Of a stretch of DNA of 64,000 nt, positions 48,425-56,677 are shown one piece after another. A program made the translations under genes and the position numbers. The notes under the pieces are model-generated. The model did no database searches and was not told the DNA's origin. It was given only the letters and a program-made list of their open reading frames with translations. The DNA comes from Listeria booriae (GTDB lineage: Bacteria; Bacillota; Bacilli; Lactobacillales; Listeriaceae). The stretch is from positions 62,001-126,000 of the forward strand of contig NZ_JNFA01000025.1 of the NCBI RefSeq assembly GCF_000766865.1, in the 5' to 3' direction. Within the stretch, counting starts at the first letter, position 1. The number at the start of each line of letters is the position of its first letter.

Positions 48425-48597
48425 CTGCCAAAACTCCTTTATATATGTTCTTTACTCATAGTTCATATTACCAAATCTTTACCCTCAAATCGCCTCTTGG
48501 AATCGTCATTTCGAAAAATCTTTTTATTTTGACTAGAAAAATCGTGGTAGGTGCGTTAGGATGGGAATAGAGATTGCTTGGAACGGAGGGAAATTGG

Positions 48598-49350
48598 ATG
48601 GAAGAGACTTCGGAAGATCTGTTGTTAGAAACGTGTTTACTCGCGGGAAAAATTATGATGGAAAGTGGCGCGGAGATGTACCGCGTAGAAGATACGATGA
48701 GCCGAATTGCGGAGACTGCGACGGAGACGAAAGGTATTAGTTTTGTGACGCCGACGGGGATTTTTATGGCACTTCAAGGTGGCTCTACGGTGAAAATGGA
48801 GCAGATTCCAACGCGGACGATAAATTTGGAGAAAGTATCGATGGTCAATGATTTATCACGAGAATTCACCATGCGCAAAATTTCTTTAGGGAAACTGTAC
48901 ACGCAACTACGGTCGCTGGATAAGGAAGTGAAGTTCTTTCCTGTTTGGCTACAAGTCATGGCTTCGGCGGTTGTCAGTGGGACGTTGATGATGATTTTTG
49001 GCGGTGTTTGGAAGGATTTCATTGCGACTTCATTGATTGGTGCGATTGGATTTGTGATTTTTTATTATGGGACGGAATTTTTCAAGGTGAAATTTTTGGC
49101 GGAGTTCTTGGCTGCTTTTTCGATTGGGTTGTTATCGGTTCTGGTGATTTCGATTGGCTGGGGCGTGAGCTTGGATAAGATGGTGATTGGGGCTGTGATG
49201 CCGCTTGTGCCTGGTGTGCCGATTACGAATGCGGTGCGCGACTTATTGGCTGGACATCTTTTGTCGGGGATGGCTCGTGGGACGGAAGCTTTGATTACGG
49301 CTGGAACGATTGGGATTGGGATTGCGGTTGTTTTCCGATTCTTTACGTGA
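48598..49350 (+). CDS. ThrE-type exporter, large half (DUF1212)
   Basis: 250 aa from ATG 48598 behind CGGAGGG; a frame from 48574 precedes that site. The N-terminal soluble part (LLLETCLLAGKIMMESGAEMYRVEDTMSRIAE) is the conserved DUF1212 region and is followed by five hydrophobic segments (VWLQVMASAVVSGTLMMIFGG, ATSLIGAIGFVIFYYG, FLAAFSIGLLSVLVISIGWG, VIGAVMPLVPGVPITNAVRDLL). The second half of the ThrE fold is encoded by the next gene, so this is a split threonine/serine exporter. Confidence 0.85.
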   Translation: MEETSEDLLLETCLLAGKIMMESGAEMYRVEDTMSRIAETATETKGISFVTPTGIFMALQGGSTVKMEQIPTRTINLEKVSMVNDLSREFTMRKISLGKLYTQLRSLDKEVKFFPVWLQVMASAVVSGTLMMIFGGVWKDFIATSLIGAIGFVIFYYGTEFFKVKFLAEFLAAFSIGLLSVLVISIGWGVSLDKMVIGAVMPLVPGVPITNAVRDLLAGHLLSGMARGTEALITAGTIGIGIAVVFRFFT

Positions 49351-49378
49351 TGCGACAGGAAAGTTAGGAGGTTAGATA

Positions 49379-49831
49379 ATGTTTTGGACGGTTTTAATGC
49401 AATTAGTTTTTAGTTTTCTAGCCACAATGGCGTTTGCGATTACGACGAATGTGCCGCGCCGATCACTGATTGCTTGCGGATTAACGGGAACGTTTGGCTG
49501 GATGACGTATTGGATTTTGTCGCATTTGGATGCGGGAACAACGATGAGTACGCTGGCCGGGGCTTTTATTGTCGCCATCGCGAGCTTCTTTTTTGCAAAA
49601 TATAAACGGTTACCTGTGACGATTTTTAATGTGCCGGGAATTGTGCCACTGGTGCCTGGGGGCTTGGCGTATCAAGCTGTTCGGAATTTTGTGCTCGGTG
49701 ATTATATTGAGGCCATTTCTTTTTCAGTTCGGGTGGCGTTAGTTGCTGGTGCGATTGCGGCAGGACTTGTACTTTCTGAGGTGCTAAATCATAGTATTCG
49801 CCGTTTTCGTGAACATAAAGAGAATATCTGA
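49379..49831 (+). CDS. ThrE-type exporter, small half (DUF3815)
   Basis: 150 aa, five hydrophobic segments. PGIVPLVPGGLAYQAVRNFV repeats the VPGVPI motif of the larger partner and marks it as the complementary half of a two-gene ThrE exporter. AGGAGG lies upstream of ATG 49379. It is 28 bases after the larger gene, so the two are co-transcribed. Likely exports threonine or serine; not proven here. Confidence 0.85.
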   Translation: MFWTVLMQLVFSFLATMAFAITTNVPRRSLIACGLTGTFGWMTYWILSHLDAGTTMSTLAGAFIVAIASFFFAKYKRLPVTIFNVPGIVPLVPGGLAYQAVRNFVLGDYIEAISFSVRVALVAGAIAAGLVLSEVLNHSIRRFREHKENI

Positions 49832-49840
49832 GTGTAAATC

Positions 49841-49887
49841 ATTGACTTACTTTTTGTAAGTTGTTAATATTAAGTTATTAAGTCAAT
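49841..49887. promoter_or_regulatory. Operator-like inverted repeat with promoter for the FMN reductase
   Basis: ATTGACTTA (49841-49849) and TAAGTCAAT (49879-49887) are exact complements. TTGACT inside the left arm acts as -35 and TTAATA/TAATAT downstream as -10. A repressor could bind both arms; no regulator gene is adjacent. Confidence 0.5.
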
Positions 49888-49905
49888 GAAATGAGGAATG
49901 TAAAG

Positions 49906-50439
49906 ATGAAAGTAGCAATATTAGTAGGTAGTTTAAGAGAGAATTCGTACAACAAAACATTAGCCACATTTATTCAAAAACGTTATGCCAAAGATATCGA
50001 CGGGGAACTATTAGATTTGAATTTACCGCTGTACAATGAGGACTTGGAATCTGATTTGCCAGCTGATGTCGTTGCTTTTAAGAAGGAAGTTCATGATGCA
50101 GATGCTGTTTTATTCGTGACACCGGAATACAATCACTCGATTTCAGGCGTTTTAAAAAATGCGATTGACTGGGCGAGCCGGATTACTCCTGACCTTAAAG
50201 AAAAACCAGGATTTATTGTCGGCGCTTCGATGGGTGGACTTGGAACCGTTCGCGCACAAATGCATTTACGCCAAATTCTCGATACAATGGGCATGCGTAT
50301 TTTGCCAGCAAATGAAGTCTTCATTAGCGCAGCGCATACGAAATTTGACGAAAAAGGCGATCTTATTGACGAAGGCACTGTTGCTTTTCTTGATTCGGTT
50401 GTGGCTAATTTTGTTGCGTTTTACGAACGAAATAAATAA
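49906..50439 (+). CDS. NADPH-dependent FMN reductase
   Basis: 177 aa, start ATG 49906 with GAGG 9 bases upstream. The flavodoxin-like fold has AILVGSLRENSYNKTLATF (FMN phosphate loop), FVTPEYNHSISGVLKNAIDWASR, and GASMGGLGTVRAQMHLRQIL. These three motifs define the YhdA/azoreductase-type NADPH-dependent FMN reductase group. It could reduce quinones, azo compounds or chromate. Single gene with its own promoter carrying a dyad. Confidence 0.88.
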   Translation: MKVAILVGSLRENSYNKTLATFIQKRYAKDIDGELLDLNLPLYNEDLESDLPADVVAFKKEVHDADAVLFVTPEYNHSISGVLKNAIDWASRITPDLKEKPGFIVGASMGGLGTVRAQMHLRQILDTMGMRILPANEVFISAAHTKFDEKGDLIDEGTVAFLDSVVANFVAFYERNK

Positions 50440-50540
50440 TATAGACCGGGCAGGAGAAATCTTGCCTTTTTTAAATGAATCTTTTTGCTCTTGAATATAT
50501 ACGTATATACATGTATACTAATAGGTGAAAGGTGATGATA

Positions 50541-50792
50541 ATGATGATGTACGCATTGAAGCGATCCACTAGAAAATCTGGACATAGCGTAATTACGACA
50601 TTACCGCCCGATGTTATGAAGAAATTAGGTATCATTTCCGGAGATAATGTGGAGTTTGTAATCAAAGATAATGAAGTAGAACTAAGAAAAGCCGCCGAGA
50701 AGAAAGAAACCGTATCACCAGAATTCTTAAAGATGGCCGAAGAAGTGTTGGACGAGTATGACCAAGCCTTCCGTGGACTTGTTGATCGATGA
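50541..50792 (+). CDS. AbrB/MazE-like antitoxin
   Basis: 83 aa, start ATG 50541 with AAAGGTG upstream (several near-start ATGs exist). The N-terminal 45 residues form a SpoVT/AbrB swapped-hairpin domain (KSGHSVITTLPPDVMKKLGIISGDNVEF), which binds DNA, and the C-terminus (EFLKMAEEVLDEYDQAF) is an acidic helix suited to neutralising the toxin. It overlaps the Doc-like gene by four bases (ATGA). It should repress its own promoter and inhibit the toxin. Confidence 0.8.
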   Translation: MMMYALKRSTRKSGHSVITTLPPDVMKKLGIISGDNVEFVIKDNEVELRKAAEKKETVSPEFLKMAEEVLDEYDQAFRGLVDR

Positions 50793-51196
50793 CCATTCGT
50801 TATTTAACGGAACCAGAAATCATCATGCTAAACGGTTTGTTGATCAAGAAATATAGCCCGATGGAACCAATAGGCGTCGTGGAACCGAATTCTCTTAATA
50901 TGAGTGTAGAGCTGCCGAAACAAGTTGTTTTTAATCAGGAACTCTACCCATCCATCCCAGAGAAAGCCGGTATTCTATACAAAAATTTGGTCATTAAACA
51001 TTGTTTTGCAAATGCAAATAAGCGGACGGCGCTTGCTTCTTTAGGTTTATTTCTGAAATACAACGGCTGGCAACTCCTCGCTGGCAACAAAGACGCGGAG
51101 GATTTCACCGTTGCCATCGCGCTTGACAGTAACATGGCGCTTACAACGATTTCTAATTGGATTGAAAAAAATTCCGCGATGCCTAAGATAAGGTAG
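50789..51196 (+). CDS. doc: Doc (Fic-fold) toxin
   Basis: 135 aa. The Fic/Doc motif HCFANANKRTAL matches the Doc form HxFx(D/N)ANKR, with Asn in place of the usual Asp. Doc toxins phosphorylate EF-Tu and stop translation. Upstream features such as YLTEPEIIMLNGLLIKKYSP and LYPSIPEKAGILYKNLVIK are also Doc-like. It overlaps the AbrB-like gene, so the pair is a type II toxin-antitoxin with an AbrB-type antitoxin instead of Phd. Confidence 0.85.
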   Translation: MTIRYLTEPEIIMLNGLLIKKYSPMEPIGVVEPNSLNMSVELPKQVVFNQELYPSIPEKAGILYKNLVIKHCFANANKRTALASLGLFLKYNGWQLLAGNKDAEDFTVAIALDSNMALTTISNWIEKNSAMPKIR

Positions 51197-51210
51197 CGCG
51201 GAATTTTGCA

Positions 51211-52359
51211 TTATACGAAAGAATTAACGCGTGCATTTTTAGTAAATTTATAGCTGGCAATACAGAAGAACAGTAACGCATAACCAAGCAATATTGCGAT
51301 GTTCAGACTAATTGATGCCAAATTACCATTTTGCTGTAATGTCGTAATTGCGTCCATCACCCAATATTGCGGCATGAATTCAGCCAATTTTTGCATGAAG
51401 TTCGGCATGATAGCAACGGGAATAAGTGCTCCTGAAAGCAAGCTCGTCAAGGTGAACAAAATCATCTGCAAACCGCTGACGCTCTTCCTGCTCGTCGCTG
51501 TGAAACCAAGTGCCAACGATAACAACACCGCCATCACTGCAAAAATAAACAAAATACCAAATAGCGCAAAATAAGAAACACCAGGATCAATCCCGAAAGC
51601 AAAGCGCATGGCAACTAAACAAATGACAATCTCCGTCACAACAACCGCTAATGAGAACAACGCGTTCCCTAGCAAATACACCTTGCTACTAAGCGGCGTA
51701 GACATCAACCGGTAAAACGTCCCGTCCTCTTTCTCTTGTAAAATCAATTCTCCTAAATTTCCCGCCGCGTAAAGCAACATCATACATAGAAATCCTAAAA
51801 TCTGCATGGACATCATCAAAACAACATCTTGTTGGTTGCTTGTCGTTTTTTGCGTAATGGTAATTTTGGATGTATCAAAAGTTTTCGCGTATTTAGAAAA
51901 ACTTTGCCCGCCGTCATTACTCGCCTTAATCATCGTCATCATGTTTGTAAGCGAAGCATTGACCGCTGATTTCACCGCATTATTAACCGTATCACCTTGA
52001 ATCGATTTCACCGTAATATGTTGCGGATCAAGCACGGCGATACTTTTTTCTGAACCTTTTCCTAAAATCACAAGCGCATCCAGCGAACCGCTCGTTAACT
52101 TCTCATTTCCGTCCTTCAGTGACACCGATGTCGCCTGCGTATTCGCATCTTTCATCCAATCCACCAACTGCGTCGTATACACGCCCTGATCCTGATTCAC
52201 CAGACCAATCTTGAGCCCGCTCGTATCCGATTGCGCACCGTACGAAAGGAAATAAATCAAAATACTCAAAATCGGCAAGCCAATAATCATCAGCAGTTTC
52301 GCCTTACTCTGCGTCAAACTCTTCAAATTATGCCTAAAAATCCATCCAACTTGCTGCAT
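51211..52359 (-). CDS. ABC-2 type permease, LnrN-like
   Basis: 382 aa. The N-terminal helix (KLLMIIGLPILSILIYFLS) is followed by a long extracellular domain (~50-200) and then five helices (MSMQILGFLCMMLLYAAGNLG, FALFGILFIFAVMAVLLSLALG, MILFTLTSLLSGALIPVAIMP). ILGFLCMMLLYAAG plus the YRLMSTPLSSKVYLLG loop are typical of ABC-2 permeases. It is the last gene of an operon with another permease and an ATPase and immediately follows the previous stop. Resembles linearmycin-resistance LnrN; the exported compound is unknown. Confidence 0.8.
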   Translation of the reverse strand: MQQVGWIFRHNLKSLTQSKAKLLMIIGLPILSILIYFLSYGAQSDTSGLKIGLVNQDQGVYTTQLVDWMKDANTQATSVSLKDGNEKLTSGSLDALVILGKGSEKSIAVLDPQHITVKSIQGDTVNNAVKSAVNASLTNMMTMIKASNDGGQSFSKYAKTFDTSKITITQKTTSNQQDVVLMMSMQILGFLCMMLLYAAGNLGELILQEKEDGTFYRLMSTPLSSKVYLLGNALFSLAVVVTEIVICLVAMRFAFGIDPGVSYFALFGILFIFAVMAVLLSLALGFTATSRKSVSGLQMILFTLTSLLSGALIPVAIMPNFMQKLAEFMPQYWVMDAITTLQQNGNLASISLNIAILLGYALLFFCIASYKFTKNARVNSFV

Positions 52360-52360
52360 T

Positions 52361-53467
52361 TTAATACACTTCCTTTCGTCTGATCCAATAACTCATGGCA
52401 ACAACAAGCACTAACGTAATCGCAATGTTCAACGCAATCGGCCAAAACGCCGCCGAAATGACATCATTATACATCACATCACGCACTCCGACACGCACCC
52501 AACCAATCGGCGAAAGTTTCGACATCAAGCCATCTCCCGTCGGAAAATAAGCTCCTCCAAGAAACGCAAACACTTGCACCAATATCGAAGCAGCTCCAGT
52601 TGCCGCAGGATTCCCATTGCTAAACACATCAACCGCCATCCCAATCGCCACTGACAAGAACAATAAACTAAAGTAAATCACAAAAATCAGCAACGCATTC
52701 TGGCCCCAATGAACCCCAAAGAAAAGTTGCGAAACAATCATTAACAAAATCAATGCAACGACTTGCATAAATATCGCACCGAGGAAATTCCCAATAATCG
52801 CTGTTGATTTTCGAATTGGAGCAATAAACAATCGCACATCCGTATGGCGTACCTTCTCCTCACGAAACACGCTAATACCACTATTTATCCCGAACATCAT
52901 CACCATTGCAATCATCGCAATCGCATAATATTCAAAGGCCGTAATCTCATTTCCTGACGCCTGTTTCTCAATTGTAACCGCTGAATCAGAAACTTTAGGC
53001 GGGTTCTGCAAAATTTTAGCCTGTGTCGGATCCACTTTAATAATCGTGCTCGCCAATCGATACTGCGCTGTAAACTGCGTCAAATAGCCGTTTAAAACAC
53101 TCATCTCAATCTGACTCGGCGAATTCGTCGTCACCGTCAAATCGTTCCCAACCGCGACAAACCCAACCGCATCGCCATTTTCCACTGCACTTTTGCCAGC
53201 CTTGGCGCTTTTTGCTTCTTTAAAAACAATCTGCTTCCCACTCGCCGTCTTCGCGAATTGACTGAAACCCTCACCAATCGGACTATGCTGCTCCACCACG
53301 TATTCCACCTTCATCTTATCCAGCTTCACATCACTGCTAAAGCTATCCTGCAACACGCTTCCCAACACAAGAATTAGCGCCAACGGAAAAATCAGCATAT
53401 AGAGAAAATAACCCTTGTCACGCAGCGTAAGCTTGATTGCCTTAAACATTATATGAAAAATCATCAT
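52361..53467 (-). CDS. ABC-2 type permease, LnrM-like
   Basis: 368 aa with the same layout as the next permease: N-terminal helix (YFLYMLIFPLALILVLGSVL), a ~170-residue extracellular domain and five C-terminal helices (YAIAMIAMVMMFGINSGISVF, FMQVVALILLMIVSQLFF, GAASILVQVFAFLGGAYFP). It follows the ATPase gene by 18 bases. Together with the other permease and the ATPase it forms a three-part ABC-2 exporter. Confidence 0.82.
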   Translation of the reverse strand: MMIFHIMFKAIKLTLRDKGYFLYMLIFPLALILVLGSVLQDSFSSDVKLDKMKVEYVVEQHSPIGEGFSQFAKTASGKQIVFKEAKSAKAGKSAVENGDAVGFVAVGNDLTVTTNSPSQIEMSVLNGYLTQFTAQYRLASTIIKVDPTQAKILQNPPKVSDSAVTIEKQASGNEITAFEYYAIAMIAMVMMFGINSGISVFREEKVRHTDVRLFIAPIRKSTAIIGNFLGAIFMQVVALILLMIVSQLFFGVHWGQNALLIFVIYFSLLFLSVAIGMAVDVFSNGNPAATGAASILVQVFAFLGGAYFPTGDGLMSKLSPIGWVRVGVRDVMYNDVISAAFWPIALNIAITLVLVVAMSYWIRRKEVY

Positions 53468-53485
53468 CTGCCTAACATCCCTTCC

Positions 53486-54424
53486 CTAATCCCGTAATTT
53501 CCGACCAGTCAAATTCAAAAAGACCGTCTCTAAATTCAATGTTTGCTGGTTCATTTCAATCACTTCCACCGACTGGCGAATCAATGCTTCCAACACCTTA
53601 TTCAAATTATTCACTTCACTGTTCGACGTAATTTTCACCGTATTGCCCGCCATCACTTCCACAAGCTGAATACCCGAAATCGTCCGCAAATCTTCTAAAT
53701 CAATTTTTTGCACATCATCAACAACAATTCGCATTTCCTTCATGTCAGAAACAAGGCTCACCAACTGCTCTTTCGTGCCTTCTGCAATCACTTTTCCGTG
53801 GTCGATAATCGCAATGTAATCGCATAATTCCTCCACTTCTTCCATGTAATGACTTGTATAAATAATCGTGCAACCAGAAGCGTTCAATTTCTTAATCGAC
53901 TTCAAAATATAATTCCGTGACTGCGGATCAATCCCAACCGTAGGCTCATCCATAATAATCAACGCTGGTTTATGTGCAATCGCACAAGCAATATTCAAAC
54001 GACGCTTCATCCCACCAGAAAAAGTTCCTGGCTTATCTTTCCGCTTATCCGCCAAACCAACGAATTCCAACGCCGTTTCCGCCGCCATATCCAGCGCTTT
54101 CCCACGAAGCCCGTACAACCCCGCAAAAAAACGTACATTCTCAAACGCCGACAAATCATTATACAGCGCAATATCTTGCGGAACTAAACCAATCCGCTGC
54201 TTAATCTCGATTCCGTGCTGCTCTTGATTCTCACCAAACAGCCGAATCACACCACTGGTTTTCTTCAAAAGCCCGCACAAAACACTAATTGTCGTACTTT
54301 TTCCCGCACCGTTTGGCCCTAATAAACCAAAAATCTGTCCTTCTTCAATTGCCAAATCCAAATTATCCACAGCAATATTTTTCTCAAATTTCTTTGTTAG
54401 CTGCTCAATTTCTACGATTTTCAT
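53486..54424 (-). CDS. ABC transporter ATP-binding protein, LnrL-like
   Basis: 312 aa. Walker A LLGPNGAGKST, Q-loop GLVPQDIALYNDLSAFENV, signature TFSGGMKRRLNIA, Walker B ALIIMDEPTVGID, switch IIYTSHYMEE. After about residue 215 it has the C-terminal extension typical of drug-resistance ABC-2 ATPases (DrrA/LnrL type). It precedes two permeases in one operon. A terminator lies between the upstream kinase gene and this gene, so it likely has its own promoter. Confidence 0.9.
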   Translation of the reverse strand: MKIVEIEQLTKKFEKNIAVDNLDLAIEEGQIFGLLGPNGAGKSTTISVLCGLLKKTSGVIRLFGENQEQHGIEIKQRIGLVPQDIALYNDLSAFENVRFFAGLYGLRGKALDMAAETALEFVGLADKRKDKPGTFSGGMKRRLNIACAIAHKPALIIMDEPTVGIDPQSRNYILKSIKKLNASGCTIIYTSHYMEEVEELCDYIAIIDHGKVIAEGTKEQLVSLVSDMKEMRIVVDDVQKIDLEDLRTISGIQLVEVMAGNTVKITSNSEVNNLNKVLEALIRQSVEVIEMNQQTLNLETVFLNLTGRKLRD

Positions 54425-54465
54425 TGCTTTCCCTCATTTCCATTTCTTATCTTGCTTCTAGTATA

Positions 54466-54505
54466 GAAAAAAAGTGAGCATCGCAACAGTGCAAATACTC
54501 ACTTT
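54466..54505 (-). terminator. Terminator between kinase and ABC ATPase
   Basis: On the minus strand AAAGTGAG-loop-CTCACTTT is followed by a T-run. It ends the two-component transcript and leaves room for an ABC promoter at 54425-54465 (TATACT-like -10). Confidence 0.75.
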
Positions 54506-54511
54506 CTTACC

Positions 54512-54536
54512 GTGAAGATTTCACGAATTTCTTCAC
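54512..54536. promoter_or_regulatory. Candidate response-regulator dyad
   Basis: GTGAAGA (54512-54518) and its complement TCTTCAC (54530-54536), separated by 11 bases, lie in the kinase-ATPase spacer. It is upstream of the ABC gene at activator distance. Confidence 0.4.
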
Positions 54537-54541
54537 ATTCG

Positions 54542-55666
54542 CTAGTCATTTTTCATTGTTTCCAGTGGTACCAACGTGATAATTTGAAATCCGTCGGTCG
54601 AATCGATAATCAATTTTCCGCCAAGCTTCGCCGTTCGCTCTTCCATCCCCGTCAAACCAAGGCTTTTCGTCACCGAATCTGCGCCAACACCATTATCCTT
54701 CATCTCCATCCGCACAAATTTATTCAAAATCGTCAATGTCACCTCAACACGACTCGCCTGACTATACTTCAACACATTCGTCAAACCTTCCGTCAAATTT
54801 TGAATAAATACATACCACATCGCTTGCGTCACCTTACTAAGTTCCCCCTGCATTTGAAAAATCGTCCGAATCCCGTACTGCGTCTCAAACGCTTCTAATT
54901 GTGCCTTCACACGATTAATCGCAAGACTTTCCTGCGCCGGTTTCGTCGTTTTTAACGTTTTGCGAATCTCTTCAATCCCCGCCTTATTTATCAAAATCGC
55001 ATTATCCAGTAGTTCCGCAGCTTTTTCCTGATTCGTGCTAAGCAAAGCCTTCGCCGCCTCCAGTTGCATCAAACCGCCCGTCAACGAATGCCCCAACTGA
55101 TCGTGAATTTGGTGTGACAACACATTGCGCTCTTCCAATTTCGCCAAATATGCCTGCCTGATTCCAGTCGTCTCCGCAGCCTCTAACTTTGCCGCAAAAC
55201 CATCCAATTTCACGCGCATCTCCTCATTTTCCGCAACCAAATCCGCCGTCACATACGCAGCCCGATTCAAATACCAATAAAAAGCCCCCACAAAAATACT
55301 AATCCCCGCATAAATCAACGAATACCCACTAAAAAAGAACGGAATCCCCGTCAAAATAAGCGCCAACCAAACTCTTGTCGCCTCCAATTTTTTGCCATAA
55401 AGCAACAAAGCCAGCGTACAAAACGGCAATAACAACCCCATCAGCGGCAAATACCAAACACTGACCAGCCAAACAAGCCCAATCAGCAACAATCGAATTC
55501 CCAACTGGTATCGCACCAAAACAAACGACAACAACGTCAGCGATAAATACAATAAAAAGTGCAATAAATAAATGGCCACCAACCCGTTAGCCGTATCCAC
55601 TTGAAACAAATAAACCACCAGCAGTAAACAAAACGTGCTATCCAGCATCAACTTATAACGCGTCAC
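54542..55666 (-). CDS. Sensor histidine kinase, DesK/LnrJ-like
   Basis: 374 aa. Starts at GTG 55666, overlapping the regulator stop by four bases, with GGGGGCGGTGAG upstream. Several N-terminal hydrophobic helices (LLLVVYLFQV, LLYLSLTLLSFVLV, LLLIGLVWLVSVWYLPLMGLLLPFC) make up a membrane sensor of LnrJ/YfiJ style. HisKA_3 box: ERNVLSHQIHDQLGHSLTGG (phospho-His). HATPase N-box TEGLTNVLKYSQASR and G-box KDNGVG follow. It probably senses a membrane-active compound and drives the NarL-type regulator encoded immediately upstream. Confidence 0.88.
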   Translation of the reverse strand: MTRYKLMLDSTFCLLLVVYLFQVDTANGLVAIYLLHFLLYLSLTLLSFVLVRYQLGIRLLLIGLVWLVSVWYLPLMGLLLPFCTLALLLYGKKLEATRVWLALILTGIPFFFSGYSLIYAGISIFVGAFYWYLNRAAYVTADLVAENEEMRVKLDGFAAKLEAAETTGIRQAYLAKLEERNVLSHQIHDQLGHSLTGGLMQLEAAKALLSTNQEKAAELLDNAILINKAGIEEIRKTLKTTKPAQESLAINRVKAQLEAFETQYGIRTIFQMQGELSKVTQAMWYVFIQNLTEGLTNVLKYSQASRVEVTLTILNKFVRMEMKDNGVGADSVTKSLGLTGMEERTAKLGGKLIIDSTDGFQIITLVPLETMKND

Positions 55667-56313
55667 ATCTCACCGCCCCCAACTTTGCCCGTCAAATACA
55701 AAATCGCCAGTTGCGTCCGATGATCCAGCCCCAATTTACCGAGCAATGCCGAAATATTGTTCGCCACCGTCCCTTCCGAAATAAACAAATTCTTCGCAAT
55801 CTCCTTATTCGAAAGCCCACTCGCCACTGCCTTCATCACGTCCATTTCACGCGCCGTCAGCCGCAAGCCGCTCAAATCAGGCGTCACACCCGTTTTTTCC
55901 GTCCCAAGCGACTGTTTCACTTTATCCCAAATCTCCTCCTGAATGATGCTCTGATTCCGCATCACGCTCATCACCGCATGCCGAATCAACTCCGGATCAT
56001 TGTTTTTCAACAAATAGCCCTTCGCACCATTCGCAATCGCCTTCAAAATAAACGCGTCATCATCAAACGTCGTCAAAATAATCACTTTCGCATCCGTCGT
56101 CTCCGTTATTTGCTTCGTCGCCTCCACCCCGTCCATCACCGGCATCCGCACATCCATCAACACAACATCCACCGCCTGCGCCTGACAAAACGCCACTGCC
56201 TCCGCCCCATTCTCCGCAGAACCAACGACCTCTATCCCATCCATCGTCCCTAAAATAATCTCCAAGCCACCCGTAATAAACGAATTATCATCCACAACTA
56301 AAACCTTAATCAT
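55663..56313 (-). CDS. NarL/LuxR-type response regulator, LnrK-like
   Basis: 216 aa from ATG 56313 with GAGG 5 bases upstream; an ATG at 56325 overlaps that site. Receiver domain: VLVVDDNSFITGG, phospho-acceptor in VVLMDVRMPVMDG, Thr and Lys in IILTTFDDD and GYLLKNN. C-terminal LuxR HTH: LTAREMDVMKAVASGLSNKEIAKNLFISEGTVANNISALLGKLG. It precedes the kinase gene by an overlap. The likely target is the ABC-2 operon downstream. Confidence 0.9.
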   Translation of the reverse strand: MIKVLVVDDNSFITGGLEIILGTMDGIEVVGSAENGAEAVAFCQAQAVDVVLMDVRMPVMDGVEATKQITETTDAKVIILTTFDDDAFILKAIANGAKGYLLKNNDPELIRHAVMSVMRNQSIIQEEIWDKVKQSLGTEKTGVTPDLSGLRLTAREMDVMKAVASGLSNKEIAKNLFISEGTVANNISALLGKLGLDHRTQLAILYLTGKVGGGEM

Positions 56314-56677
56314 CAAACCTCGCATCCAATCCTTTTTTCATAAAGTCAACATAGCACATCCACCCCAATTTCTCCAATAAAAAAGAGTTTGGAGCATAAC
56401 CCAAATAAATCGGCGACAAGCGCTCGCATTCAGGGAGTTTGGCGGACTTCCGGTTCTACTTCGCATACGCTACGCATAACTTCTCGCATGGTCGGGGATA
56501 CGACTCCCTCCCTGCTTTCAGTCATCACATACACAAGTATGCTCCGCTTCCGGCTTCCACCAAACTCCCTGAATACAAACGCTTTCGCTCGATTTGTGTA
56601 TAGCAAAATTTTTCGTCCTACCCAAAATAAATGGTTTGGCGATTTTGCTTTATCTTGAGTTTTTTCCAATCTCCTTA
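56314..56677. repeat. Long imperfect inverted repeat, possible structured RNA or miniature element
   Basis: No coding function supported. ATTCAGGGAGTTTGG at 56428-56442 pairs exactly with CCAAACTCCCTGAAT at 56560-56574 and extends over GGCGGA/TCCACC with mismatches. Further in, GCATAC (56463-56468) pairs with GTATGC (56537-56542), giving a hairpin of ~150 bases. Similar direct motifs flank it: ACCCAAATAAATCGGCGA (~56399-56416) and ACCCAAAATAAATGGTTTGGCGA, the latter near 56620. T-runs on both sides could make it a bidirectional terminator between the GntR and regulator genes. Confidence 0.55.
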
